Part shown: positions 32,514-40,636 of the stretch, piece by piece
Layout of the letters: each line of letters opens with the position of its first letter
Position numbering within the stretch: position 1 is the first letter of the stretch
Assembly (NCBI GenBank): GCA_017467845.1
Contig: JAFUKH010000074.1
Location: 1 to 43,836, forward strand
Direction: 5' to 3'
Origin: Lachnospiraceae bacterium
GTDB lineage: Bacteria; Bacillota; Clostridia; Lachnospirales; Lachnospiraceae
Length of the DNA stretch: 43,836 nucleotides
Notes under the pieces: model-generated
What the model was told of the DNA's origin: nothing
Database searches by the model: none
Seen by the model: only the letters and a program-made list of their open reading frames with translations
Program-made: the position numbers and the translations under genes

Positions 32514-34957
32514 GAATGAAAAGGGAACAAAAAGAAAATGTCAGAATTACCACAATTGCATTTGGGACAAATCATACCGCAAAAGAGAATGTGCTTTTTT
32601 CATTTGTGGTTCCTTTCCTGAGCTTGTTTTTGGCAGTGGCAGGTTTGACAGGCAGCTTTGCTACTGCATTTTCAGTGCAAACAACTGCCTTTTTGTTATA
32701 TTGGGGACTCTTTTTCATTAGTTTGTTTTGGACCATCTTCTCAAAAAGGAAGATGGATGGCATATATAGCTTTTTGGCATTTATAGGGGCCATGGTAGTT
32801 GCCAGTATATTGCTGCTTTTCATGCAGGATAAGGTGATTCCCGGTTTCTTTCAGGTTGCAAATGGTATTTTTGAAACCTTCAATGCAAGCTATGAAAGCA
32901 ATATTGCTCTTTATCAGGTAACAGAGAATCCTTTGTATGTAAGTATTTTTTTGCTTTTTGTTATGTTTCCGGTCAGCGGACTCTTATCCTTTGTGATCAT
33001 CAAAAGGCAAAATGTATGGTGCTTGGTAGCAGTAGTCTTTCCTTTGATTTCCGGAGCTTTTTTGTCCGGGGGCAGCCCGGAGGCACTGTATTTGTTTCTC
33101 ATGCTTCTCTCCTTATTGGGGTTATGGGTGGAAGGAGTTGTGGCAGAGCCCTTCCCCTTAGAATATCTTACAGAGCGTAAATCCCAGGAACGTCATTATC
33201 AGGAAATAAAAAGCAAAGTTATGCTTGGAAGCCTGATTCCGATTACTTTTGTTTCCGCCATTTCCTTCTTTTTGCTTCAGCCGGCGATTTTGTATCCGGT
33301 GAATCAAGTGCGGGAGATGGGAGCAAAGACAGAGGATAGCATACTCCAGACCATTTGGCGTACTTTGCCGGTGATATCCGGTGGGCGACTGCAGATGAGT
33401 GTGGAAGGTGTGGGAGGCGGTGTTGATGAAGGGACGCTTGGAAAGACGGAAGGACACTATTTTGGAAGTGTGCAGGCTTTGAAAGTGAATTGTGGGGAAA
33501 AGCCCGCGGAGACCCTTTACCTGAAGGGATATGTTGGCTGCATTTATACCGGCAACAGCTTTGATGCGGGAAGCGAGGAGCGGTTTCTTGATGCCGCCGA
33601 GGGATGGAAAACGGAGGGGAATTCTTCTCTCTATGTGCAGAATCTTCCCTTTTTACGCATGCTATATGCGGAAAATCTGATTTTGTCAGATACAGAAGAT
33701 GGCCCACAGATGGCGGAAGAGCTACAGGCCTCCGCTGTGGAAATGCAGGTGATAAATCTGAATGCGAACCAGGCATATACTTATGTGCCGTATAATTCGT
33801 ATCTGAATGATTACTACCGGATACTGGCCGGTGATGGTGCAGTGGCAAGCCAAAGTAAGGCGGAGGATATCTTTTCTTATTATCCGCGGAGTGCCTTTGA
33901 AGAAAAGATGGCAGAATGGAAAGAACAGGAAGATGCTCATGGAGTGCTTGACAGTTTGGAAGCTGCCTACGAGAGTTATGTAGTAAATACCTATCTGCAG
34001 GTTCCTGAGAAAGGCTTAGAGCAGCTTTGGGCAGAGTGTGAAGCGGTGGAGCTGGAAGAGGTAGAGGAAATCAGGGAGCATGTTGTAAAAACATTGACAG
34101 AAAAAGCCTCCTTTCAAATGGATGTGGAGCCTTTGCCGGAAGGAGAGGATTTTGTGTCCCGTTTTTTGTATGAAGAACAGGAAGGATATTCTACACATTT
34201 TGCAGCGGCTGCCACTATGATGTTCCGTATGCTGGGAGTGCCTGCACGTTATGTAGTGGGTTATGTTGCTCCGGAGAGTCTTTTCTCCGTGCAGGCGGAT
34301 GGCAGCTATCAGGCAATCTTAGAAGATGACGATGCACACGCATGGGCGGAGATTTATATCTCCGGAATCGGCTGGGTACCTGTGGAAACCACACCGGGTC
34401 TTGTGGCAATCGTAGCGGAAGGAAACGGTGATGTGGATGCAGAGGCTGCAAACCGGGCAGAAAAGGAAGAACCTGAAACGGAGGAGCTCCCGGAACCCCA
34501 GGAGACTGATGGAAAGAAGGTCGGATTTAGCGGGCAACTTGTAGTGGGAATTTTTTGCATCTGTGTGGGAGGAACAATCATTATTGCCTTTTGTAGAAGG
34601 GAAATTCTGATTCAGAAGAGAGCGGGAAAGCAGAGAAAGCCGGATACCGCAGGGAATATTAAATATGTATATCGAAGCTTTCGTTCTTTGCTGGCGTTTG
34701 ACGGATGGGCAGAGGCACCGGGCTGTGAGGCAGAGGAGTTTACAAAACTTTTCACAGAGCGGTATCCTGTATGCTCTGAGGAAGAAATGGAAAGCTTTGC
34801 AATGATAATACTAAAAACCTATTATGGCTGTGACAGACCGGACCGGGAGGAATTGCAGTTTTTAACCAGAATCTATAAGCGAGTAGGAAACAGAATCTAC
34901 CGGCGGTCAACAATTGGAAAACGGCTGAAATTTAAGTGGTGGAATTGTTACATGTAG
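32504..34957 (+). CDS. Transglutaminase-like membrane protein with Ser at the catalytic Cys position
   Basis: 817 residues, TgpA-like layout: about six membrane helices in the first 260 residues, a large extracellular part, a transglutaminase core, one more helix (about 685-705) and a DUF4129-like cytoplasmic tail. The core is GYSTHFAAAATMMFRMLGVP, then DDDAHAWAEI and WVPVETTPG. In active family members the first motif is GYCxHFA; here Ser563 replaces the Cys, while His612 and Glu628 (in place of Asp) remain. It may be a pseudoenzyme or use serine. It sits between DUF58 (10-bp overlap) and a second sortase (6-bp gap), so it belongs to the pilus operon. Confidence 0.88.
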   Translation: MDIGMKREQKENVRITTIAFGTNHTAKENVLFSFVVPFLSLFLAVAGLTGSFATAFSVQTTAFLLYWGLFFISLFWTIFSKRKMDGIYSFLAFIGAMVVASILLLFMQDKVIPGFFQVANGIFETFNASYESNIALYQVTENPLYVSIFLLFVMFPVSGLLSFVIIKRQNVWCLVAVVFPLISGAFLSGGSPEALYLFLMLLSLLGLWVEGVVAEPFPLEYLTERKSQERHYQEIKSKVMLGSLIPITFVSAISFFLLQPAILYPVNQVREMGAKTEDSILQTIWRTLPVISGGRLQMSVEGVGGGVDEGTLGKTEGHYFGSVQALKVNCGEKPAETLYLKGYVGCIYTGNSFDAGSEERFLDAAEGWKTEGNSSLYVQNLPFLRMLYAENLILSDTEDGPQMAEELQASAVEMQVINLNANQAYTYVPYNSYLNDYYRILAGDGAVASQSKAEDIFSYYPRSAFEEKMAEWKEQEDAHGVLDSLEAAYESYVVNTYLQVPEKGLEQLWAECEAVELEEVEEIREHVVKTLTEKASFQMDVEPLPEGEDFVSRFLYEEQEGYSTHFAAAATMMFRMLGVPARYVVGYVAPESLFSVQADGSYQAILEDDDAHAWAEIYISGIGWVPVETTPGLVAIVAEGNGDVDAEAANRAEKEEPETEELPEPQETDGKKVGFSGQLVVGIFCICVGGTIIIAFCRREILIQKRAGKQRKPDTAGNIKYVYRSFRSLLAFDGWAEAPGCEAEEFTKLFTERYPVCSEEEMESFAMIILKTYYGCDRPDREELQFLTRIYKRVGNRIYRRSTIGKRLKFKWWNCYM

Positions 34958-34963
34958 GAAGGA

Positions 34964-35686
34964 ATGAATAAGGTGAAAATAAAAAAGTATATTCCGGCAG
35001 TTCTTTTTTCGATTATGGGACTGACCGGACTGGGTATAGCAATATATCCAATGCTGAGTAACTACATAAAACAAAGCCAACAGGAGCAGATTGTAGAGGA
35101 GTATCGGCAGCAGACGGCAGAGCTGGAGCAACAAAAGTATGATGTGTTGTATGAGCAGGCAAAGGAGTATAACAGGCGGCTTTATGAAGAGGATATTGAT
35201 TTTATCAATATGGAAAGTTACAAGCCGGAGCTATTGGAAGCAGGGCTTGATTATAATAAACTTTTGCGGGTAGAAGAAGAGGCGGTAATGGGCTATCTAA
35301 ACATAGAAAAGCTGGATGTCTGCCTGACGATAGACTATGGAACAGAGGAAGAAGTCCTGCAGAAGGCTGTAGGACACATGGAAGGGACGTCCATGCCTAT
35401 AGGCGGGGAGAATACACATGCCGTGTTATTTGGACATCGGGGCTTACCTTCTGCAAAATTATTCACGGATTTAGATCAGTTAGTAATTGGAGATACGTTT
35501 CAAATCCATGTATTAGATCGTACGTTGAACTATGAGGTGGATCAGATTCTTGTGGTAACTCCTGAGGAAACGGATGATTTGATGATAGAAGATGGCAAGG
35601 ATTATGTAACTCTTGTTACTTGTACACCTTATGCAGTAAATACGCACAGATTATTAGTTCGGGGAGTACGTGTACCGGAATACTAG
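34964..35686 (+). CDS. Second class C-like sortase
   Basis: 240 residues: one N-terminal membrane helix (about 7-27), a Gln/Glu-rich helix, then the catalytic domain with His158 (FGHRGL), Cys220 (TLVTCTPYAVNTHR) and Arg229. Unlike the first sortase it has no C-terminal membrane helix and ends soon after the Arg, at VPEY. The core is clearly of the same class, so the pair may divide work between polymerisation and tip or base attachment. GGAAGGAATG precedes the start. 22 bp separate it from the next gene. Confidence 0.92.
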   Translation: MNKVKIKKYIPAVLFSIMGLTGLGIAIYPMLSNYIKQSQQEQIVEEYRQQTAELEQQKYDVLYEQAKEYNRRLYEEDIDFINMESYKPELLEAGLDYNKLLRVEEEAVMGYLNIEKLDVCLTIDYGTEEEVLQKAVGHMEGTSMPIGGENTHAVLFGHRGLPSAKLFTDLDQLVIGDTFQIHVLDRTLNYEVDQILVVTPEETDDLMIEDGKDYVTLVTCTPYAVNTHRLLVRGVRVPEY

Positions 35687-35708
35687 AATGAAAGGAGAAC
35701 GCCAGATT

Positions 35709-37109
35709 ATGAGAGAATGGAAACGCAGACTGGGGATGTTGTTGTTTGCTGTTTGCTTGGGAGGTTACTTTACTCTGCCGGTTTCTGCAGCTGAGGAGAT
35801 TGATATCGCGCAAAATGGAACAGGAACATTGACCGTTCTTTTTGAAACATCAGATGAGGAAATGGGTATTCAGGATGCGGAATTTACCATTTACCGGGTA
35901 GAGGAACTGGTAGAGGTGAATGGAGTGCAACAATTGGAATGGAATCCTGAATTTGAAGACTGTGGCATTTCTCTGGAAAATCTGACTGCGTCTCAAATGA
36001 ATCAGGCAGCCATAGATTTGAACGATTATGTAGAAGGAAGCCGGATTATTGGAGTCGCACAATCCACTGATGAAAGTGGTAGTGCAGCTTTTACCCATCT
36101 CACTTTTGGAACATATTTGGTTGCGCTAAGTGATATTCCGGAGGATTATCTGACTATTGATCCGTTTCTTATTTCTGTGCCGATGAAAGATGTGGATGGA
36201 AAAATATTATATGATGTAGTTACCATGCCGAAAACAGAGCGTTTACCCCAGGGGGGCTTAGTTACGTCCCCTACGCCGTTACCCACACCGGAGACAACGG
36301 TGGCTCCTATGCCTGAGGAACCGGCAGAACCTACATTAGCCCCGGTGTTACCTACACCCGGGCCGGTGGGACCCAAACTCCCACAGACAGGACAGGCACG
36401 CTGGCTTGTGCCTGTGCTTTTGGGATTCAGTTTACTTGTGTTTGTGGCAGGCTGGATGATGCTTCGGAGGAAGGCCGGGAAATACCTGATGGGCAGTGGC
36501 GTTATGCTTTTTGTTGTCATGCTTGTGGTGGCAGGATACCAGAATTATACAGAGCAGGCCAGTGAAAATGCTGTGGAGGATATGCGTATTGTCTATGAAG
36601 AGGCGATGCAGAGGGGAGATATGATTATAAGACCTTCAGAGCAGGCGGTTGAGGGCAAAGAAGAAGCTGAGGTAAATGTAGAAAACAAGATGGAAGTGGT
36701 AGTGGATGCAATGCCTTATATCCAGATAGAAGATGAGGCCTGCATAGGTGTGATTTCTATCCCGGCAATTGACATTTCATTACCTGTTAACAAAGATTGT
36801 TCTGTGGACTCACTAAAAAAGATGCCATGCCGATACGTGGGTGATGTTCAGCAAAGTTTCATGGTAATTGCAGCACATAATTATGATAAACATTTCGGGA
36901 ATATTTCTCTCTTAGCGGCCGGTGATGAAGTGAAATTTACGGACGTAGAAGGGCAGGAATATTGCTTTGAAGTAAAGGAAGTGGAAATACTGGGGGCTTA
37001 TGATGTGGAAGAAATGGTAACCGGAGATTGGGATTTGACATTATTCACCTGTACCTATGGGGGACAGAATCGAGTTACCGTCCGCTGTTGTTTTAAAGAG
37101 TCTTTGTAA
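35709..37109 (+). CDS. Pilin-sortase fusion: SpaA-like pilin, LPQTG signal, two membrane spans and sortase domain
   Basis: 466 residues from ATG 35709 (AGGAG 11 bp upstream; two further in-frame starts at 35670 and 35688 would spoil the signal peptide). Signal peptide ends in VSA (about 27). A pilin-like domain (30-185) ends in MPKT (Lys175), in the place of YPKN. A Pro/Thr/Glu stalk leads to LPQTG (224-228), membrane helix (about 231-252), basic RRKAGK, a second helix (about 257-278), a linker with a helical region and a sortase domain: IGVISIPAIDISLPV, His390 (IAAHNYDKHFG), Cys448 (LFTCTYGG), Arg455 and Arg459. The sortase part resembles class B/D rather than class C. Both pilin and sortase domains lie outside the membrane. 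Cleavage at LPQT-G would free the pilin part and leave an anchored sortase. Confidence 0.9.
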   Translation: MREWKRRLGMLLFAVCLGGYFTLPVSAAEEIDIAQNGTGTLTVLFETSDEEMGIQDAEFTIYRVEELVEVNGVQQLEWNPEFEDCGISLENLTASQMNQAAIDLNDYVEGSRIIGVAQSTDESGSAAFTHLTFGTYLVALSDIPEDYLTIDPFLISVPMKDVDGKILYDVVTMPKTERLPQGGLVTSPTPLPTPETTVAPMPEEPAEPTLAPVLPTPGPVGPKLPQTGQARWLVPVLLGFSLLVFVAGWMMLRRKAGKYLMGSGVMLFVVMLVVAGYQNYTEQASENAVEDMRIVYEEAMQRGDMIIRPSEQAVEGKEEAEVNVENKMEVVVDAMPYIQIEDEACIGVISIPAIDISLPVNKDCSVDSLKKMPCRYVGDVQQSFMVIAAHNYDKHFGNISLLAAGDEVKFTDVEGQEYCFEVKEVEILGAYDVEEMVTGDWDLTLFTCTYGGQNRVTVRCCFKESL

Positions 37110-37128
37110 TAGGTCATATAATAGAGAA

Positions 37129-37158
37129 GGGGCTGCTGCAACAGCCCCGTCTTTATTT
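37129..37158. terminator. Bidirectional terminator between the pilus operon and the LacI gene
   Basis: GGGGCTG (37129-37135) pairs with CAGCCCC (37142-37148), 6-nt loop. GTCTTTATTTT follows on the plus strand. The stem lies just outside the minus-strand LacI stop codon, so it can serve both units. Confidence 0.8.
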
Positions 37159-38148
37159 TACGATATCCTTGTATTCCATTCGTACAATTTCATAGTCCAA
37201 GACAATTCCGTGTCCGGTTTTACCGCTCATTAAATTATTCATTTCAGCAACCGCTTCTTCTGCAATGTGGGCGAAGTTCTGCTTTACGGTGTTCATCTGT
37301 TTACCGGCGTATGCCATCAGAGTAATGCCATCAAAGCCGCACACCGGGCGGAAAATATCCATTTCCATACAGGCACGCATGGCACCGATGGCCATCAGGT
37401 CGGAGGCGCAGACAATCATATCTACTTTCTCACCATATTCCATAGTGATCTCACGAGCTTTTTTCTCGGAAAAATATCCCTTTTGAATATTCAACTTCAT
37501 CTTATAATCTTTTGCAAATTTCTGGATACCCTTCAGACGTTCCGGGGTAACGTGCCCATTGTCTTTGCCGGCAATATAGAGAATCCGAGTATAAGGAATG
37601 GTGTCCAGCTCCATGGTCTTTTTGGCAACCTCATACTGTGCCTCTGCCTGATTAATCCAGACATAGGAAGTGTTTTCATTAGCAATCGGAACGTCGATTA
37701 GGACCATTTTAAATATTTGTTTTTTCACCAGCTTCAAAATCGTGGTATCGTCCTTGGAAAGTCCGCATACGATGATACCGGTGATGGACTGGGAACGGAA
37801 ATAGTTCACCATTTCGTCCACGGTCTTCCCCTGCAACATGGAGAAGAATACGGTTACGACGTCAAGCCCCAGCTCTCTTGCCTTGCCCAGAGCTCCCAAC
37901 ATATATTGGAGACTGATTTCGTCTGCGGTCTGTGCGGTATCTGTCAAATTAATAAGTAGGGCGATACGTCCCGCGTGTTTGGAAGAAAGTGCCGCTGCAA
38001 CCGCGTTTGGCACAAAACCCAATTCTTGAATGGAAGCGTTTACTTTCTGACGAGTTTCTTCACTGATATTGGGGTAATTATTTAAAACCTTGGATACGGT
38101 GGAAATTGCAACACCGGCATGCTTTGCTACGTCTTTAATTGATGCCAT
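37153..38148 (-). CDS. LacI/GalR-family transcriptional regulator
   Basis: 331 residues. The N terminus ASIKDVAKHAGVAISTVSKVLN is the LacI helix-turn-helix with the hinge LGFVPNAVAAALSS. The rest is a periplasmic-binding-protein fold (GIIVCGLSKDD, CASDLMAIGAM, GFDGI) that should bind a sugar-like ligand. AGGAGG lies 6 bp before the start on the minus strand, and an AAAACGTTTT palindrome sits upstream. It is divergent from aroA. The ligand could be a xylo-oligosaccharide or related compound, given GH3 and xylB downstream, but this is a guess. Confidence 0.9.
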   Translation of the reverse strand: MASIKDVAKHAGVAISTVSKVLNNYPNISEETRQKVNASIQELGFVPNAVAAALSSKHAGRIALLINLTDTAQTADEISLQYMLGALGKARELGLDVVTVFFSMLQGKTVDEMVNYFRSQSITGIIVCGLSKDDTTILKLVKKQIFKMVLIDVPIANENTSYVWINQAEAQYEVAKKTMELDTIPYTRILYIAGKDNGHVTPERLKGIQKFAKDYKMKLNIQKGYFSEKKAREITMEYGEKVDMIVCASDLMAIGAMRACMEMDIFRPVCGFDGITLMAYAGKQMNTVKQNFAHIAEEAVAEMNNLMSGKTGHGIVLDYEIVRMEYKDIVK

Positions 38149-38164
38149 AGGTGCCTCCTTTTAA

Positions 38165-38174
38165 AAAACGTTTT
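38165..38174. promoter_or_regulatory. AAAACGTTTT palindrome, LacI/CcpA-type operator
   Basis: A 10-bp perfect palindrome with the central CG typical of LacI-family operators, 16 bp upstream of the LacI gene start. It could be its own operator or a cre-like CcpA site. Confidence 0.5.
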
Positions 38175-38212
38175 CTTAAATATCAATAATAAGATACCAA
38201 ATTTATAAGAGC

Positions 38213-38241
38213 TTGTCTATTAGATTTCTGGGTGTTATTAT
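38213..38241 (+). promoter_or_regulatory. Promoter of aroA-cysK
   Basis: -35 TTGTCT (38213-38218), 17-bp spacer, -10 TATTAT (38236-38241). It lies inside the apparent upstream extension of the aroA frame, so the true aroA start must be later. Confidence 0.65.
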
Positions 38242-38272
38242 TAAGGGTAATCAGAAACATGGAGAAAAATAT

Positions 38273-39589
38273 ATGAACAATCAATATGCAGTTCCCTATA
38301 TGGGAAGTAAAGAAATAAATGAGGATTTAGTTTTACAGGTGACTGTGCCCGGCTCTAAGAGCATCACCAACAGAGCACTCCTTTTGGCAACTCTGGCAAA
38401 GGGACAGTCTACATTAAATGGCGTACTCTTCAGTGATGATTCCAGACATTTCCTGAAATGTGTGCAGGATTTAGGATTTGAAACCGGCGTTGATGAGAAG
38501 AACAAGGTAGTAACCGTGAAGGGACTTGGCGGCCCGGTGCCGAAGAAGGAAGCCGGAATCTATGTGGGCAGTGCCGGAACGGCCGCAAGATTTTTAGCAG
38601 CTTACCTTGGGGTGTCGGAAGGAACCTATCATTTAGATGCTTCGGAGCAGATGAAGAAGCGTCCTATGGCACCACTGCTGGCTTCGTTAAAGGAGCTGGG
38701 GTGCGAGATTTCCTTTGATGAGAAGGAAGGCTTTTTCCCATTTACAGTAAAAGGAAAGGGCTTTGGCTGCGAGGAAATATCTGTGGATATTGAACATAGC
38801 AGTCAATTTTTAAGTGCGCTTTTAATTGCATCCACCCTTGCACCTAAGGATATGCATATCCGGGTGGAGGGCAGTCATGGAATGGCTTATATCGAGATTA
38901 CCCGCAGAATGATGGAGCAGTTCGGTGTAAAGGCTGTTTTTGATGAAACGAAGAGAGAATATGTGATTCCGGCAGGCCAGAGCTATGAAGCATTGGACTA
39001 TCAGATTGAACCGGATGTGTCAGGGGCAAGCTATTTTTATGCACTGGGGGCTCTTTTAGGAGTACCTGTGCAGGTAAAGAACGTGACATTTGATTCCATG
39101 CAGGGAGATATCGGATTCCTTAAGATTTTGCAGCAGATGGGCTGCTATTTGCTCTCAGGGGAGGATGGAATCGTATTGTATCCACCACTGGATGGTGTGC
39201 TTCATGGCGTAACCGCAGATATGTCTACCTGTTCAGACCAGGCGATTACCTTGGCGGCAATCGCGCCGTTTGCCAAGGAGCCTACTACTATCAAGGGAAT
39301 CGGTCACATCCGTTTTCAGGAGTGTAACCGCTTAAGTGCCATTGTGACAGAGCTTCGTAAGATGGGAATAACCTGTGAGGAGACAGAAAGTTCTATTACT
39401 ATTTATCCCGGTGAGCCCAAGGCGTGCGTCGTGGATACTTACGATGATCATCGCATGGCAATGGGCTTTGCCTTAATTGGCCTGAAGGCAGAGGGCATTG
39501 TGATTGACAATCCGGGATGCTGTCGTAAGACCTTTGAGAATTATTTTGACGTTTTGGGAGATTGTCTGGAAACGATAAATGAGGGTTAA
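38273..39589 (+). CDS. aroA: 3-phosphoshikimate 1-carboxyvinyltransferase (EPSP synthase)
   Basis: 438 residues. VPGSKSITNRALLLATLA is the N-terminal shikimate-3-phosphate/PEP site; GSAGTAARFLAA, KKRPMAPLL, SSQFLSALLIAS, DMSTCSDQ and DTYDDHRMAMGFAL are further family blocks. The enzyme joins shikimate-3-phosphate and PEP in the aromatic amino-acid pathway. Start ATG 38273 has GGAG about 8 bp upstream and begins MNNQYAVPY; the frame is open upstream to 38213, but that stretch overlaps the promoter. cysK starts 4 bp after its stop. Confidence 0.96.
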   Translation: MNNQYAVPYMGSKEINEDLVLQVTVPGSKSITNRALLLATLAKGQSTLNGVLFSDDSRHFLKCVQDLGFETGVDEKNKVVTVKGLGGPVPKKEAGIYVGSAGTAARFLAAYLGVSEGTYHLDASEQMKKRPMAPLLASLKELGCEISFDEKEGFFPFTVKGKGFGCEEISVDIEHSSQFLSALLIASTLAPKDMHIRVEGSHGMAYIEITRRMMEQFGVKAVFDETKREYVIPAGQSYEALDYQIEPDVSGASYFYALGALLGVPVQVKNVTFDSMQGDIGFLKILQQMGCYLLSGEDGIVLYPPLDGVLHGVTADMSTCSDQAITLAAIAPFAKEPTTIKGIGHIRFQECNRLSAIVTELRKMGITCEETESSITIYPGEPKACVVDTYDDHRMAMGFALIGLKAEGIVIDNPGCCRKTFENYFDVLGDCLETINEG

Positions 39590-39593
39590 GAAT

Positions 39594-40523
39594 ATGAAAG
39601 TATATGATAATGCAGCACAGCTGATTGGAAACACACCTCTTTTGCAGGTGAATAATTATTGCAGGGAGCGAGGCGTGGAAGGCGCCACCATTCTGGCAAA
39701 GCTGGAATACTTAAATCCGGCAGGAAGTGTGAAGGATCGTGTGGCGCTGGGCATGCTGGAGGATGCAGAAGAAAAGGGGTTGTTAAAACCCGGGGCAACC
39801 ATTATCGAGCCTACCAGCGGGAATACAGGGATAGGCCTTGCCAGCGTGGCGGCTGCCAAGGGATATCAGGCGATTTTCACGATTCCGGACACAATGTCTA
39901 AGGAACGTATCTCTTTACTTGAGGCTTATGGCGCCAAGGTGGTGCTTACTGAGGGGGCAAAAGGAATGGCCGGCTCCATTGAGAAAGCGAAGGAACTGGA
40001 AAAGGAGATCCCGGGGGCGATGGTTCTGGGACAGTTTGACAATCCGGCAAATCCTGCGGCACATTTTGCAGGTACCGGCCCGGAAATCTGGGAAGATACG
40101 GATGGTAAGGTAGATATCTTTGTGGCCGGTGTTGGCACGGGAGGCACTCTTACCGGAATTGGACAATATTTAAAGTCGAAGAATCCGAAATTAAAGGTGG
40201 TTGCCGTAGAGCCTGCGGATTCCCCTCTTTTATCCGGCGGAAAGGCAGGCCCGCACGCACTGCAGGGAATCGGGGCAAACTTTGTTCCTTCTATTTTGGA
40301 TACAAAAGTATATGATGAAATCATTACCATCTCCACTGAGGAAGCTTTTACCGGTGCAAGAACCTTGGCACGAAGGGAAGGTATTTTAGTCGGTATTACC
40401 TCCGGTGCAGCAATCTATGCAGCAGAGAAGCTGGCTCTTCGGGAGGAAAATCAGGGGAAGGTAATTGTGGCATTACTTCCCGATTCCGGGGACAGATATA
40501 TGTCCACACCGCTGTTTCAGTAA
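39594..40523 (+). CDS. cysK: Cysteine synthase A (O-acetylserine sulfhydrylase)
   Basis: 309 residues. LIGNTPLLQV, NPAGSVKDR with PLP-binding Lys47, PTSGNTGIGLA (PLP phosphate loop), GVGTGGTLTGIG and GITSGAA are the standard CysK motifs. It makes cysteine from O-acetylserine and sulfide. ATG 39594 follows GAGGG with a 7-bp gap; the in-frame ATG at 39579 lies inside aroA and has no site. It is co-transcribed with aroA, an unusual but harmless pairing. Confidence 0.95.
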   Translation: MKVYDNAAQLIGNTPLLQVNNYCRERGVEGATILAKLEYLNPAGSVKDRVALGMLEDAEEKGLLKPGATIIEPTSGNTGIGLASVAAAKGYQAIFTIPDTMSKERISLLEAYGAKVVLTEGAKGMAGSIEKAKELEKEIPGAMVLGQFDNPANPAAHFAGTGPEIWEDTDGKVDIFVAGVGTGGTLTGIGQYLKSKNPKLKVVAVEPADSPLLSGGKAGPHALQGIGANFVPSILDTKVYDEIITISTEEAFTGARTLARREGILVGITSGAAIYAAEKLALREENQGKVIVALLPDSGDRYMSTPLFQ

Positions 40524-40536
40524 GTATGATAATATG

Positions 40537-40598
40537 AACTTCTCCTTTGAAGGGCATTAACGTTAAGTGTTGATGTCCTTTTTGGGAGGAGTTTTTTT
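40537..40598 (+). terminator. Two-tier terminator after cysK
   Basis: Outer arm AACTTCTCC (40537-40545) with GGAGGAGTT ending at the T-run 40592-40598; inner arm GGGCATTAAC with GTTGATGTCC. The inner loop holds the palindrome TTAACGTTAA (40557-40566). Confidence 0.75.
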
Positions 40599-40636
40599 GC
40601 AAGAAGGTAAATTAAGAAGAAAAGGGGATTGAAAAG

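Noticed and set aside
35616-35813. Sequencing or assembly join creating the pilin-sortase fusion at its 5' side
   Set aside because: The signal peptide, pilin domain and LPQTG are in one frame with the sortase well downstream, and the fusion point between two membrane helices is topologically sensible; the chance of an error is kept as a check in the finding.
38213-38272. Earlier start for aroA
   Set aside because: The stretch includes the -35 and -10 boxes of the likely promoter; ATG 38273 has a ribosome site and a normal N terminus.
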